The position numbers and the translations under genes are program-made. Below the pieces are notes generated by a model. That model saw only the letters and a list, made by a program, of their open reading frames with translations, made no database searches and had not been told where the DNA came from. A DNA stretch of 64,000 nucleotides from contig NZ_JAMOHM010000003.1 in the NCBI RefSeq assembly GCF_024448335.1, positions 248,001 to 312,000 of the forward strand, in the 5' to 3' direction. Numbering within the stretch: position 1 is the stretch's first letter; every line of letters begins with the position of its first letter. Shown piece after piece: positions 43,019 through 51,702 of this stretch. The DNA comes from Stutzerimonas frequens. GTDB lineage: Bacteria; Pseudomonadota; Gammaproteobacteria; Pseudomonadales; Pseudomonadaceae.

Positions 43019-44748
43019 AGCTCCGGCCCCATGGAGAAATGCAGGCGGACGCCACCGTCACCATCCAGCGGGTGGGCGACGTCGACGCGAATCGGGCCGA
43101 CCGGTGACACCCAGCGCACACCGACGCCGACAGCACTCTTGAGCGTGGGAATTTCCAGCGAGTTGAATGCATTGCCTTGATCAAAGAAGGTGGCGACACG
43201 CCATTTCTCGCTGATCGAATACTGATACTCGGCGCTGACCGCGAACTGATAGCGGCCGCCTATCTTGTCGCCATCGGAGTTGGTCGGTGACAGGCTCTGG
43301 TAGTCGTAGCCGCGCACGCTCTGATCACCACCGGCGAAGTAACGCAATGAAGGGGGCACATTGACGTATTCATCCGTCCAGTTGCCGCCTAGTTGCACGC
43401 GACCGAGAAAGCGATGCCGCTTACCCAAGGTGGTCAACCCGCGTAGCTGGGCATTGGCGTGGATCAGATCGGCGTCCGACAACAGCCCCGCCTTGGCCGC
43501 GGCCAGCTCGAACTGCAGGCGATAGCCATGGCTGGGGTCGATACGGTTGTCGCTGCGCAGGTAACTGTAGGCGACACCGGGCATCAGCAGCGTGCTCAAC
43601 CCTGAATCGTCGCCGAGGCGGTATTCCTCGTGCTGCCATTTCAATGAGAGCACCCGCAACCAGCCACTGGGCAGCTGGCTGTGCCACTCGGGGCCGACCC
43701 TGAGCAAGCGGCTGAGGCTGTCGGTGCCGGCGATTTCCTCATACTGATAGCCGCCGACGAAGCGCAGCTTGTCGGTCAACGGTGGGTCGAGGGGAATGTC
43801 GTACCAGAGGCCGACGTTCTGCCTTGGCGCGGACAACTCGGCCTCGGCGCCGTAGCTGTGACCTTGCGGATTGACCCAGTGGCGTGTCCAGTCCAGGCGG
43901 ATACGCGGCCCAACGTCGGTGGAATAGCCGAGCCCGAGCCCGAAGGTTCGCGGCTTGCGAGTTGTCAGACTGACCGCGACGGGGATCCGCTGTTCGCGAG
44001 CACTGGTGGGGTTGGCATCGACCCGCACACCCTCGAAATAACCGCTGGACTGCAGCGCCTGGGTCAGTTCGGCGATCAGCTCCGAGTCATAAGGTGTATT
44101 GGCCTCGAAAGGCACCATGCGCGACAGCAGGTCGTCGTCGAATGGCGCATCGCCTTCGAAACGCACATCCCCCAGCCGGTAACGCGGGCCGCTGTCGAAC
44201 ACCAGATCGATGTCCGCGATGTTCTCCCGCGGATCGACCGCCAGCCGCTGCTGAGTGAAGCGCCCGTCAAAATAACCGAAGCGCGAAGCCTGATTGAGGA
44301 ACTGCTGTTTCACGTCCTCGTAGCGGCCGTGATTGAGCACATCGCCCTGACGCAGGCTGCGCTGAGTGACGCGAAAGCCCGAAAATTCCGCCGCCGGCCC
44401 TTCCAGCCGCACATTGATGTTGCGTAAGCGCACCGGTTCGCCGGTCCGCACCCGCAGCACCAGGGTCGGTTCCTCGCCCTCACGCACGTCGGTGCGGATG
44501 CGGCTGCGGTAGTAGCCCAGCGCTTGCAGGGCTTTCTCTGCCTGACGCTGCGCCACCCGGCTGTAGCGCAGCAACTCGCGCGCATCCCGGTCGCCCAGGT
44601 CGCCGATGTAGTTCTCGACATTCTCCCGCAGCGCCCGGTCTTCCGGTTCGATCCGAACGTCCAGCTCGGCGGCGACGGCCTGAACGCCGCTCAACATCAG
44701 GATCGCAATTGCGGCTACCAGCAGGCCGATTCGGTTCGATTTGCGCAT
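43015..44748 (-). CDS. tamA: outer membrane assembly factor TamA (Omp85 family)
   Basis: Outer-membrane beta-barrel protein of 577 aa with a signal peptide (RIGLLVAAIAILMLSG...AVAA), three POTRA domains (about 25-260) and a 16-strand barrel. The Omp85 L6 loop motif appears as GGDQSVRGYDYQSL (VRGY). The C-terminal strand reads VRLHFSMGPEL. The Met at 44748 starts the signal peptide; the frame is open upstream to 44898 but that part has no signal-like features. In an operon with tamB (4-nt overlap). Confidence 0.93.
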   Translation of the reverse strand: MRKSNRIGLLVAAIAILMLSGVQAVAAELDVRIEPEDRALRENVENYIGDLGDRDARELLRYSRVAQRQAEKALQALGYYRSRIRTDVREGEEPTLVLRVRTGEPVRLRNINVRLEGPAAEFSGFRVTQRSLRQGDVLNHGRYEDVKQQFLNQASRFGYFDGRFTQQRLAVDPRENIADIDLVFDSGPRYRLGDVRFEGDAPFDDDLLSRMVPFEANTPYDSELIAELTQALQSSGYFEGVRVDANPTSAREQRIPVAVSLTTRKPRTFGLGLGYSTDVGPRIRLDWTRHWVNPQGHSYGAEAELSAPRQNVGLWYDIPLDPPLTDKLRFVGGYQYEEIAGTDSLSRLLRVGPEWHSQLPSGWLRVLSLKWQHEEYRLGDDSGLSTLLMPGVAYSYLRSDNRIDPSHGYRLQFELAAAKAGLLSDADLIHANAQLRGLTTLGKRHRFLGRVQLGGNWTDEYVNVPPSLRYFAGGDQSVRGYDYQSLSPTNSDGDKIGGRYQFAVSAEYQYSISEKWRVATFFDQGNAFNSLEIPTLKSAVGVGVRWVSPVGPIRVDVAHPLDGDGGVRLHFSMGPEL

Positions 44749-44898
44749 GGCGCGCAATGCTAGCACGGGCTGTCTGGCATGCCCGAGCACGCGGGCCAGG
44801 GGGTTTGTAAGGCGGTCTTGCGGTGGGACAGGCATCGGCTGACATCGCGTGGCTTCAGACCAGTCAGACTGACCCGCCCGGATAAAATTCGCCCACAC

Positions 44899-45534
44899 CT
44901 AGCGCGCCGCTTCCATCCGCCGTGGCGCCGGATGGAAGAAGACATGTTCGACGACCGGTCCTACCGCGACCTGGCCGATTTCTTCGTAGCCCTGCCGTTG
45001 ATAGAAGTTCAGGTAGCGCGGGTTGCCGGTGTCGATGACCAGGCCCTGGGAGGTTTCGTCTTCGGCACACCACTCATGCACCGCTTCCAGCAGCTGCTCG
45101 CCGTAGTGCTGGCCCTGGAACTGCGGGTGCACCCCGAGCAGCGGCAGCAGGTGCACGGCATCGCTGGGCAGGCAGGCAAGCACGGCGGCGTGGTAATCCA
45201 GATAGCGCCGCGTACAGCGGAAACCGGCAGTCAGCAGCATCCGCGCGCGCCAGGCCCAGCTCTCGGTGATATCCAACCGACGCTGCGGCGGCGCGATCAG
45301 CGCAACGGCGATCAGCCGGTCGTTCAGCAATAGCCCCAGCGCCGGTTGCTGCTGCAGAAAATGCTGGTTAACCAGCTCCCGCACGGTCGCGCGCACGCGC
45401 TGTTGATAGCCCGGGCGATCGGCTTCGAAGAGGTAGGCAAAGGTCGGTTCGTGGCGGTAGGCGTGATACAGCAATGAACGGGTTTCGCGGTCGTAACCAC
45501 TGTCGAGCGTGCGAACCTCGGCGGACATCGGCAT
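44899..45534 (-). CDS. GNAT-family N-acetyltransferase
   Basis: Protein of about 211 aa with the GNAT acetyl-CoA fold. The conserved motif A reads LLGVHPQFQGQHYGEQLLEA (Q-x-x-G-x-x-G/A-like), followed by LVIDTGNPRYLNFYQRQGYE near the C-terminus, both typical. Substrate unknown. It lies 150 nt upstream of tamA on the same strand, so it may be in the same transcript. Start uncertain: 45534 has GAGAG 7 nt before it; 45555 (seven codons longer) is the alternative. Confidence 0.75.
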   Translation of the reverse strand: MPMSAEVRTLDSGYDRETRSLLYHAYRHEPTFAYLFEADRPGYQQRVRATVRELVNQHFLQQQPALGLLLNDRLIAVALIAPPQRRLDITESWAWRARMLLTAGFRCTRRYLDYHAAVLACLPSDAVHLLPLLGVHPQFQGQHYGEQLLEAVHEWCAEDETSQGLVIDTGNPRYLNFYQRQGYEEIGQVAVGPVVEHVFFHPAPRRMEAAR

Positions 45535-45754
45535 GACGGCTCTCGGCTTTTTCATGATGGGTGATTGCAACTTAGCAGCGCTTCGCGCCGCCCGCCACGT
45601 CGGCAGATGACCAGCAGAGCGCGCCGCGGCAATCGCCGTGACAGCGCCTTTGTACCTGCGGCACGGTGTCTCTAGAATCAGCGCTTCAAGTCCATCAGTT
45701 ACCGGCGCGCGCCGTTGATACGCGTCGCGACAGCGTCCCTCCCATGGAATCCTC

Positions 45755-46567
45755 ATGAAAATCGTTTCATTCAACATCAACGGCTTACGCGCCAGACCTC
45801 ATCAGCTTTCTGCAATCATCGACAAGCATCAGCCGGACGTCATCGGTCTTCAGGAAACCAAGGTGGCCGACGAGCAGTTTCCCCAGGCGGAGATCGAAGC
45901 GCTCGGCTACCACGTCCACTATCACGGGCAGAAGGGCCACTACGGCGTCGCCCTGCTCTCGCGCCAGGCACCGCTGGAGATACACAAGGGCTTTCCCAGC
46001 GACGGCGAGGAGTCGCAGAAGCGTTTCATCTGGGGCCGCTTCGCCGATGCCAACGGCCAGCCGGTCACCGTCATGAACGGCTACTTCCCCCAGGGCGAAA
46101 GCCGCGCCCATCCGGTGAAGTTTCCCGCCAAGACCAAGTTCTACGCCGACCTACAGACACTGCTCGAACAGCAGTTCCGCCCCGAGGAATCCCTCGCGCT
46201 GATGGGCGACTTCAATATTTCCCCGCAGGACTGCGACATCGGCATCGGCGAAGTGAACGCCAAGCGCTGGCTGCGCACCGGCAAGTGCAGCTTTCTCCCC
46301 GAGGAGCGCGAGTGGCTCGAACGCCTGAAGGGCTGGGGGCTGCAGGACAGCTTTCGCGCCCTCAACCCGGAAGTCGTCGATCGCTTCAGCTGGTTCGACT
46401 ATCGCAGCCGCGGTTTCGAGGACGACCCGCGCCGCGGCCTGCGCATCGACTACATCCTCACCACCGCAGCGCTGCACCAGCGCGTGACCGATTGCGGCGT
46501 CGACTACGACATCCGCGCGATGGAGAAGCCTTCGGACCACTGTCCGGTGTGGATCGAGCTGCGCTGA
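45755..46567 (+). CDS. xthA: exodeoxyribonuclease III (AP endonuclease)
   Basis: Base-excision-repair enzyme (270 aa) that cuts at abasic sites and degrades DNA 3' to 5'. Canonical ExoIII motifs: [17 protein letters not shown], the metal Glu in GLQETKV, Asp/Asn in [22 protein letters not shown], and the catalytic His in [10 protein letters not shown]. Length is normal. Divergent from the GNAT gene; the 220-bp gap 45535-45754 shows no clear operator. Confidence 0.96.
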   Translation: MKIVSFNINGLRARPHQLSAIIDKHQPDVIGLQETKVADEQFPQAEIEALGYHVHYHGQKGHYGVALLSRQAPLEIHKGFPSDGEESQKRFIWGRFADANGQPVTVMNGYFPQGESRAHPVKFPAKTKFYADLQTLLEQQFRPEESLALMGDFNISPQDCDIGIGEVNAKRWLRTGKCSFLPEEREWLERLKGWGLQDSFRALNPEVVDRFSWFDYRSRGFEDDPRRGLRIDYILTTAALHQRVTDCGVDYDIRAMEKPSDHCPVWIELR

Positions 46568-46601
46568 CGACCGCTGCGCAATTCCGGCAGCGCCGCCCGC
46601 G

Positions 46602-46633
46602 CTGTCATTTATTGGTAACCGAATCGTCTTAAT
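46602..46633 (+). promoter_or_regulatory. Pho box and -10 candidate upstream of the PstS-like/OmpA gene
   Basis: CTGTCAT-TTAT-TGGTAAC (46602-46619) has a perfect first PhoB half-site, an AT-rich 4-bp spacer and a second half resembling the TTGTCAC of E. coli phoA (5 of 7). CTTAAT (46628-46633), 8 nt further, can serve as the -10. It lies 30-60 bp before the ATG at 46663, and the gene product has a phosphate-binding motif, which strengthens the reading. Confidence 0.5.
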
Positions 46634-46662
46634 CTCGCGGCCTTCTACAAGGAGGTCGCGAG

Positions 46663-48018
46663 ATGACGCCACGAGTGTTTGGACGGTTCTGGAATTGGGC
46701 ATTGCCCCTGCTGTTGCTCACGCTTGGAAGCGCCTCCGGCAACAGCCTCGCCGCCCCGCCGGACGGAACGACCATACTGCGCATCCACGGCTCCAACACC
46801 GTGGGTGCCAAGCTGGCACCGATGCTGGTGGCCGGCCTGTTCGAGGCCAAGGGCCTGCAGTCGGTCCGCATCGCCCCGGCCGGCAAGGAGAACGAGCAGC
46901 GCGTCACCGCCCTCGACGAGCGCGGCAAGACCATTCAAGCGCTGGTCGCAGCCCATGGCACCGGTACCGGATTCGCCGGGCTGAAAGACGGCACTGCCGA
47001 CCTCGCCGCTGCTTCGCGACCGATCAAGCAGAGCGAAGCGCAGAGCCTCGCCGCCCTGGGCGACATGCGCAGCGCCGAGAGCGAACAGGTCATCGCCATC
47101 GATGGCCTGGCGGTGATCGTCCATCCCGATAACCCGGTGCAGTCGCTCAGCGTAGAACAGGTCGCACGCCTCTTCTCAGGCGAGATCGCCAACTGGCGTG
47201 AGCTCGGCGGTGCCAATGCAGCGGTCGAGTTGCACGCTCGCGATGACCAGTCCGGTACCTACGACACCTTCAAGGAACTGGTCCTGGGCAGCCAGGGCAA
47301 AACGCTGGCTACCAATGCAACGCGTTACGAGTCCAACGACGCCTTGTCCCTGGCCGTCAGCCGCCGTAACGGGGCCATCGGCTTTGTCGGTCTCGCCTCT
47401 GTCGGCAAGTCGAAGGCGCTGGCAATCACCGACGGCGATTCCCAGCCCATGCCACCGACCACGGCCCTGGTCGCCACCGAAGACTATCCCCTGTCGCGGC
47501 GCCTGTTCCTCTACGCCGATCCACAGAAGCAATCTAAATGGACCCGCGAATTCCTGACGTTCGTGCATAGTCCTGCGGGGCAAGCCATCGTCGAGAAATC
47601 CGGCTACGTGGCCCAGGCCATCGCGCCGATCAGGCTGCCGGCGCAGGCGGCGATGCCCGCTGCCTACCAGCAATTGGCACGCGAAGCGCAACGGCTGACG
47701 GTCAACTTCCGCTTCGCCGAAGGCAGCGCGCAGCTGGACAACAAGGCCCAGCGCGATGTGCAGCGTTTGATCGACTATCTCAACAGCCACGACAAGCAGA
47801 TGAACGCGGCGGTGCTGGTCGGCTTCGGCGACGCCCGCAACGATCCCGCGCGAACTGCCTTGCTGTCCAAGCTGCGCGCCATGGCGGTGCGTCGCGAACT
47901 GGCCCGTGGCGGCATCCTTGTAAAGGAAATCAATGGTTTGGGCGATCAACTTCCGGTGGCATCTAACAGCGAAGCTGGCCGCATCAAAAATCGCCGCGTC
48001 GAAGTCTGGGTGTACTGA
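46663..48018 (+). CDS. PstS-like phosphate-binding protein fused to OmpA domain
   Basis: Periplasmic protein of 451 aa with a signal peptide (about 1-30). Residues about 35-310 form a PstS-type type-II periplasmic binding domain: LRIHGSNTVGAKLAPML, the SRPIKQSE loop, and RDDQSGTYDTFKEL (about 193-206), matching the PstS anion-binding pattern R-x-D-x-SGT. Residues about 345-451 are an OmpA-like peptidoglycan-binding domain ending in KNRRVEVWVY. So it is a phosphate-type binder tethered to the cell wall, not part of a visible ABC transporter. A strong AAGGAGG lies before the ATG, and a Pho-box-like site upstream suggests induction by phosphate limitation. It could be a Pi reservoir, sensor or surface protein. 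Confidence 0.85.
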   Translation: MTPRVFGRFWNWALPLLLLTLGSASGNSLAAPPDGTTILRIHGSNTVGAKLAPMLVAGLFEAKGLQSVRIAPAGKENEQRVTALDERGKTIQALVAAHGTGTGFAGLKDGTADLAAASRPIKQSEAQSLAALGDMRSAESEQVIAIDGLAVIVHPDNPVQSLSVEQVARLFSGEIANWRELGGANAAVELHARDDQSGTYDTFKELVLGSQGKTLATNATRYESNDALSLAVSRRNGAIGFVGLASVGKSKALAITDGDSQPMPPTTALVATEDYPLSRRLFLYADPQKQSKWTREFLTFVHSPAGQAIVEKSGYVAQAIAPIRLPAQAAMPAAYQQLAREAQRLTVNFRFAEGSAQLDNKAQRDVQRLIDYLNSHDKQMNAAVLVGFGDARNDPARTALLSKLRAMAVRRELARGGILVKEINGLGDQLPVASNSEAGRIKNRRVEVWVY

Positions 48019-48117
48019 AACAAGTGCAAGATCGTATCGGCCGCCAGCTGCGGGCGTACTGTCCCGCTACAGGCGTCGGGTTTAAGCTCGGGCGATTTCC
48101 GCCAGCAGGGATCGCCC

Positions 48118-49050
48118 ATGTACCTCGTCTGTGGTGAAGCACTTTTCGATGTGTTCGCGGCCTCGACTGACAGCCGCAGTCGCCTGAATCTGGAAGCCGT
48201 CGCAGGTGGCTCGCCGTTCAACGTCGCCGTCGGGCTGGCCCGGTTGGGCGCGCAGACCGCACTGCTCGGTGGGCTCTCGCGCGATCATTTCGGTCAGCGC
48301 CTGCTAGAGCTGCTGCAGGAAGAAGGCGTCGCCACCGAGCATCTCGCCATCTTCGATGCGCCGACCACCCTGGCGATGGTCGCCATCGGTGCCGATGGCA
48401 GTCCGGTCTACAGCTTTCGCGGCGAAGGCTGTGCCGATCGCCTATTGCGGCCCGAGCAGCTGCAGCCGCTGCCGGCAGACATTCGTGGCATCCATTTCGG
48501 TTCCTATTCGCTGGTGACGCCGCCGATTGCCGATACGCTGCTGGCCTTGCTGCATCGTGAGCATGCCCAGCGCCTGATTTCGCTCGATCCGAACATTCGC
48601 CTTAACGTTGAACCCAGCCTCGAACGCTGGCGCGAGCGGGTCGAGGCGTTCGCCGAGCGTGCACATCTGATCAAGGTCAGCGACGAGGATCTGACCTTGC
48701 TCTATCCAAACATGGCGCCAGCGTGCATCGCCCAGCGCTGGCTGGACCATCACGCCGAGCTGGTGGTGCTTACCCGCGGTGCCGACGGCGCACAGCTCTT
48801 CAGCCGCAAGCACGGCCAGCTGCACGTGGCAGCGCAGGCGGTGACGGTGCGTGACACCGTGGGCGCCGGCGACACCTTCCAGGCCGCGTTGCTCGCCTAC
48901 CTGGCCGAACAGCAGCTGGACTCGCCGCACGGACTCGCACAGATGGCGCCTGCGCAACTGCAGGCCATGCTCGCCTTCGCCAGCAGCGCCGCCGCCATCA
49001 CCTGTTCCCGGCGTGGTCCGGACCTACCCTACCGATACGAAATTGCCTGA
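48118..49050 (+). CDS. mtlZ: PfkB-family fructokinase (MtlZ)
   Basis: Sugar kinase of 310 aa that would phosphorylate the fructose produced from mannitol by MtlD. PfkB motifs: GGSPFNVAVGLARLG near the N-terminus and the catalytic DTVGAGDTFQAALLAYL (anion hole GAGD) near the C-terminus. AGGGA precedes the ATG. In P. fluorescens mtlZ is, as I recall, the last gene of mtlEFGKDYZ; here it is upstream of mtlR instead. Substrate assignment is from family and context. Confidence 0.87.
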   Translation: MYLVCGEALFDVFAASTDSRSRLNLEAVAGGSPFNVAVGLARLGAQTALLGGLSRDHFGQRLLELLQEEGVATEHLAIFDAPTTLAMVAIGADGSPVYSFRGEGCADRLLRPEQLQPLPADIRGIHFGSYSLVTPPIADTLLALLHREHAQRLISLDPNIRLNVEPSLERWRERVEAFAERAHLIKVSDEDLTLLYPNMAPACIAQRWLDHHAELVVLTRGADGAQLFSRKHGQLHVAAQAVTVRDTVGAGDTFQAALLAYLAEQQLDSPHGLAQMAPAQLQAMLAFASSAAAITCSRRGPDLPYRYEIA

Positions 49051-49116
49051 CCGGTTTGGCCGTTGCGCCCTCAGCGGCTATAACCCTTCGTGGCCTTTCA
49101 CGACAACGGACCCTGC

Positions 49117-50022
49117 ATGAGAGCGTTGAAGATTACCGACCCGTCCTACGAGCTGATGGACGACCACCACGGCAACTCGCTGATCTATCGCGAACACGGT
49201 TTCCCCTGCCCGCTGGTGCGGTGGCACAACCACAAGGAATACGAACTGCATCTGATCGTCGCCAGCTCCGGCAAGGTCTTCGTCGGCGACTACGTGGGCA
49301 ATTTCGGACCGGACAGCCTGTTTCTCACCGGCCCGCACCTGCCGCACAACTGGATCAGTCAGGTCGAGGACGGCGAGGTCGTGGCCAAGCGCGACATGCT
49401 GGTCAACTTCACGGACGAGATGCTCGAGGCCGGCCACGCAGTGTTCTCCGAGCTGCGGACCTTCACGCCGATGCTCGAGCGCTCGCGCTACGGCATCGAG
49501 TTTCGCTGTCCGCAGACTATCGCCCAAGCACGCCAGCTGATGCAGCAGATCGCCGACAGCCGCGGCGCTACCCGCCTCGGCTATTTCCTGATCATGCTCG
49601 AGCTGCTTGCCAGATGCGACGACTACCAGTTGCTCTCCGGCGCCACCTCGGCACAGTTGAGCGACGAGCAGCAGGCCGACCGGACCAACATGGCGGTCAA
49701 CTACATCTTCGAACACTACATGCGCGAGCTGCCGCTGGAGGAAGTCGCCAGCCATCTCGGCATGAAACCCACCTACTTCTCGCGCTTCTTCAAGCGCGCC
49801 ACCGGGCGCTGCTACGTCGAGTTCGTCAACAGCCTGCGCATCAGCAAATCCTGCGAACTGCTGCTCGATCAGGACAAGCCGGTCACGGATGTCTGCTTCG
49901 AATCGGGTTTCAACAACCTGTCCAATTTCAATCGCCGCTTCCAGCAACTCAAGGGCATGACCCCATCGCGCTATCGGCGTCTGGTCGAACAACGCCTGAC
50001 CGAGCAGAACCTGGCCAGCTGA
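49117..50022 (+). CDS. mtlR: AraC-family activator of mannitol genes, MtlR
   Basis: Regulator of 301 aa with an N-terminal cupin-like sugar-sensing domain (LVRWHNHKEYELHLIVASSG, HLPHNWIS) and a C-terminal pair of helix-turn-helix motifs (LEEVASHLGMKPTYFSRFFK and VTDVCFESGFNNLSNFNRRF). Close in wording to MtlR of P. fluorescens as I remember it. The chosen ATG at 49117 starts the conserved part; the frame is open 27 nt upstream. It lies directly before mtlE, whose promoter region has a matching direct repeat. Confidence 0.92.
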   Translation: MRALKITDPSYELMDDHHGNSLIYREHGFPCPLVRWHNHKEYELHLIVASSGKVFVGDYVGNFGPDSLFLTGPHLPHNWISQVEDGEVVAKRDMLVNFTDEMLEAGHAVFSELRTFTPMLERSRYGIEFRCPQTIAQARQLMQQIADSRGATRLGYFLIMLELLARCDDYQLLSGATSAQLSDEQQADRTNMAVNYIFEHYMRELPLEEVASHLGMKPTYFSRFFKRATGRCYVEFVNSLRISKSCELLLDQDKPVTDVCFESGFNNLSNFNRRFQQLKGMTPSRYRRLVEQRLTEQNLAS

Positions 50023-50165
50023 TACGCTTCCGGCCGGGCGGGTTCGGCGCCCTCTTCCTGGACTGTCTCTACGTTCGCGCCATTACGGTTGTGGCAAAGC
50101 CTCATTCTTGAGCCCCGGCGACGGGTCTGGTCGGTGCCGCTGCGAGCGGCCCGCCTCGCTCAACC

Positions 50166-50233
50166 GAGTGCAAAAAAGTATCGAAGCGAGTGCAGTCACG
50201 GCTTTGTCGCGCTGCTCCCCCCGGCGTTGTAAT
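50166..50233 (+). promoter_or_regulatory. mtlE promoter with MtlR operator candidate (direct repeats)
   Basis: GAGTGCA occurs twice in direct orientation (50166-50172 and 50188-50194), 22 bp apart, i.e. two helical turns, as AraC-type activators prefer. Ten nt downstream follows a weak -35 TTGTCG (50204-50209), an 18-bp spacer and the -10 TGTAAT (50228-50233), one mismatch from TATAAT. The arrangement suggests activator contact beside RNA polymerase. It lies in the 298-bp gap mtlR-mtlE, where I see no other element. Confidence 0.55.
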
Positions 50234-50320
50234 GCTCGCGAGACGCTCGTAGCGCAGTACGCGGGCAACAACAAAAACAATAAGTGCTTCCAGGCCCTGC
50301 TCTGGAAGAGGAGTCCACGA

Positions 50321-51628
50321 ATGAAAGCATTCCACTTGCTGCTCGGCACCGCCTGCATGGCCTCGATCGGCCTGGCCCAGGCCGCCGAAACCCTCACCGT
50401 CGCCACCGTCAACAACGCGGACATGATCCGCATGCAGCGCCTCTCCAAGACCTTCGAACAGCAGAATCCCGACATCAAGCTCAACTGGGTGGTGCTGGAG
50501 GAGAACGTCCTGCGTCAGCGCCTGACGACTGACATCGCCACCGATGGTGGCCAGTTCGACGTGCTCACCATCGGCATGTACGAGGCCTCGCTGTGGGGCG
50601 ACAAGGGTTGGCTCGCTCCGATGACCGACCTCCCTGACGACTACGACCTGGACGACGTCTTCCCCTCGGTTCGCGAAGGCCTTTCGGTCGACGGCACCCT
50701 TTACGCACTGCCCTTCTATGCCGAAAGCTCGATGACGTACTACCGCACCGACCTGTTCGAACAGGCCGGTCTGGACATGCCCGAACACCCGACTTGGACC
50801 CAGATGGCCGAGTTCGCCGAAAAGCTGCACAAGCCTGGCGAGGACCAGTACGGCATCTGCCTGCGCGGCAAGGCCGGCTGGGGCGAGAACATGGCGCTGG
50901 TCACCACCGTCGCCAACGCCTTCGGCGCGCGCTGGTTCGACGAGAAGTGGCAGCCCGAATTCGATGGCCCCGAATGGACCAAGGCCGCCAAGTTCTATGT
51001 CGACCTGCTCAGCCAATACGGCCCGCCCGGCGCCTCCAGCAATGGCTTCAACGAAAACCTGGCGCTGTTCAACAGCGGCAAATGCGCCATGTGGGTCGAT
51101 GCGACCGTTGCCGGCTCCTTCGTGACCGATGAATCGCAGAGCAAGGTCGCCGACAAGGTCGGTTTCACCTTCGCACCGCAGGAGACCACCGACAAGGGCT
51201 CGGCCTGGCTGTACTCCTGGGCACTGGCGATCCCGACCAGTTCGCAGCAGAAGGACGCCGCCAAGACCTTCACCGCCTGGGCAACGTCCAAGGACTACGC
51301 CAAGCTCGTCGCCGAAACCGATGGCGTCGCCAACGTGCCGCCGGGCACACGCGAGTCCACCTACAACGAGCAATACATGGCCGCTGCGCCATTCGCCGAG
51401 ATCACCCTGGAATCGCTCAAGCAGGCCGACCCCGCCTCGCCATCGGCCAAGCCGGTGCCCTACGTCGGCATCCAGCTGGTCACCATCCCTGAGTTCCAGG
51501 CCATCGGCACCCAGGTTGGCAAGATGTTCTCCGCCGCGCTGACCGGGCAGATGCCGGTCGAGCAGATGCTCACCGCGGTGCAGCAATCCACGACGCGGGA
51601 AATGAAGCGCGCCGGTTATCCCAAGTAG
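50321..51628 (+). CDS. mtlE: mannitol/polyol ABC transporter substrate-binding protein MtlE
   Basis: Periplasmic binding protein (435 aa) for mannitol, sorbitol or arabitol. Signal peptide about 1-21 (HLLLGTACMASIGLAQAAE), then a cluster-D type-I binding fold with TVNNADMIRMQRLSKTFEQQ and LYALPFYAESSMTYYRTDLF. The ATG at 50321 has AGAGGAG 8 nt upstream and an intact signal; the frame opens further upstream but contains the promoter. First gene of mtlEFGKDY. A hairpin follows its stop, as often after binding-protein genes. Confidence 0.93.
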   Translation: MKAFHLLLGTACMASIGLAQAAETLTVATVNNADMIRMQRLSKTFEQQNPDIKLNWVVLEENVLRQRLTTDIATDGGQFDVLTIGMYEASLWGDKGWLAPMTDLPDDYDLDDVFPSVREGLSVDGTLYALPFYAESSMTYYRTDLFEQAGLDMPEHPTWTQMAEFAEKLHKPGEDQYGICLRGKAGWGENMALVTTVANAFGARWFDEKWQPEFDGPEWTKAAKFYVDLLSQYGPPGASSNGFNENLALFNSGKCAMWVDATVAGSFVTDESQSKVADKVGFTFAPQETTDKGSAWLYSWALAIPTSSQQKDAAKTFTAWATSKDYAKLVAETDGVANVPPGTRESTYNEQYMAAAPFAEITLESLKQADPASPSAKPVPYVGIQLVTIPEFQAIGTQVGKMFSAALTGQMPVEQMLTAVQQSTTREMKRAGYPK

Positions 51629-51656
51629 GCATTTTCTTCCGAAGATGAAATCGGAC

Positions 51657-51674
51657 AGGGCTCACCCGAGCCCT
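51657..51674 (+). other. intercistronic stem-loop between mtlE and mtlF
   Basis: AGGGCTC-ACCC-GAGCCCT, a perfect 7-bp stem with 4-nt loop, sits 28 nt after the mtlE stop without a T tract. Such hairpins stabilise the upstream mRNA segment in malE-type operons and would allow more MtlE than MtlF/G to be made. Confidence 0.6.
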
Positions 51675-51702
51675 CATGGCCTTCTTTCAGCCGGAGCACA
51701 CC

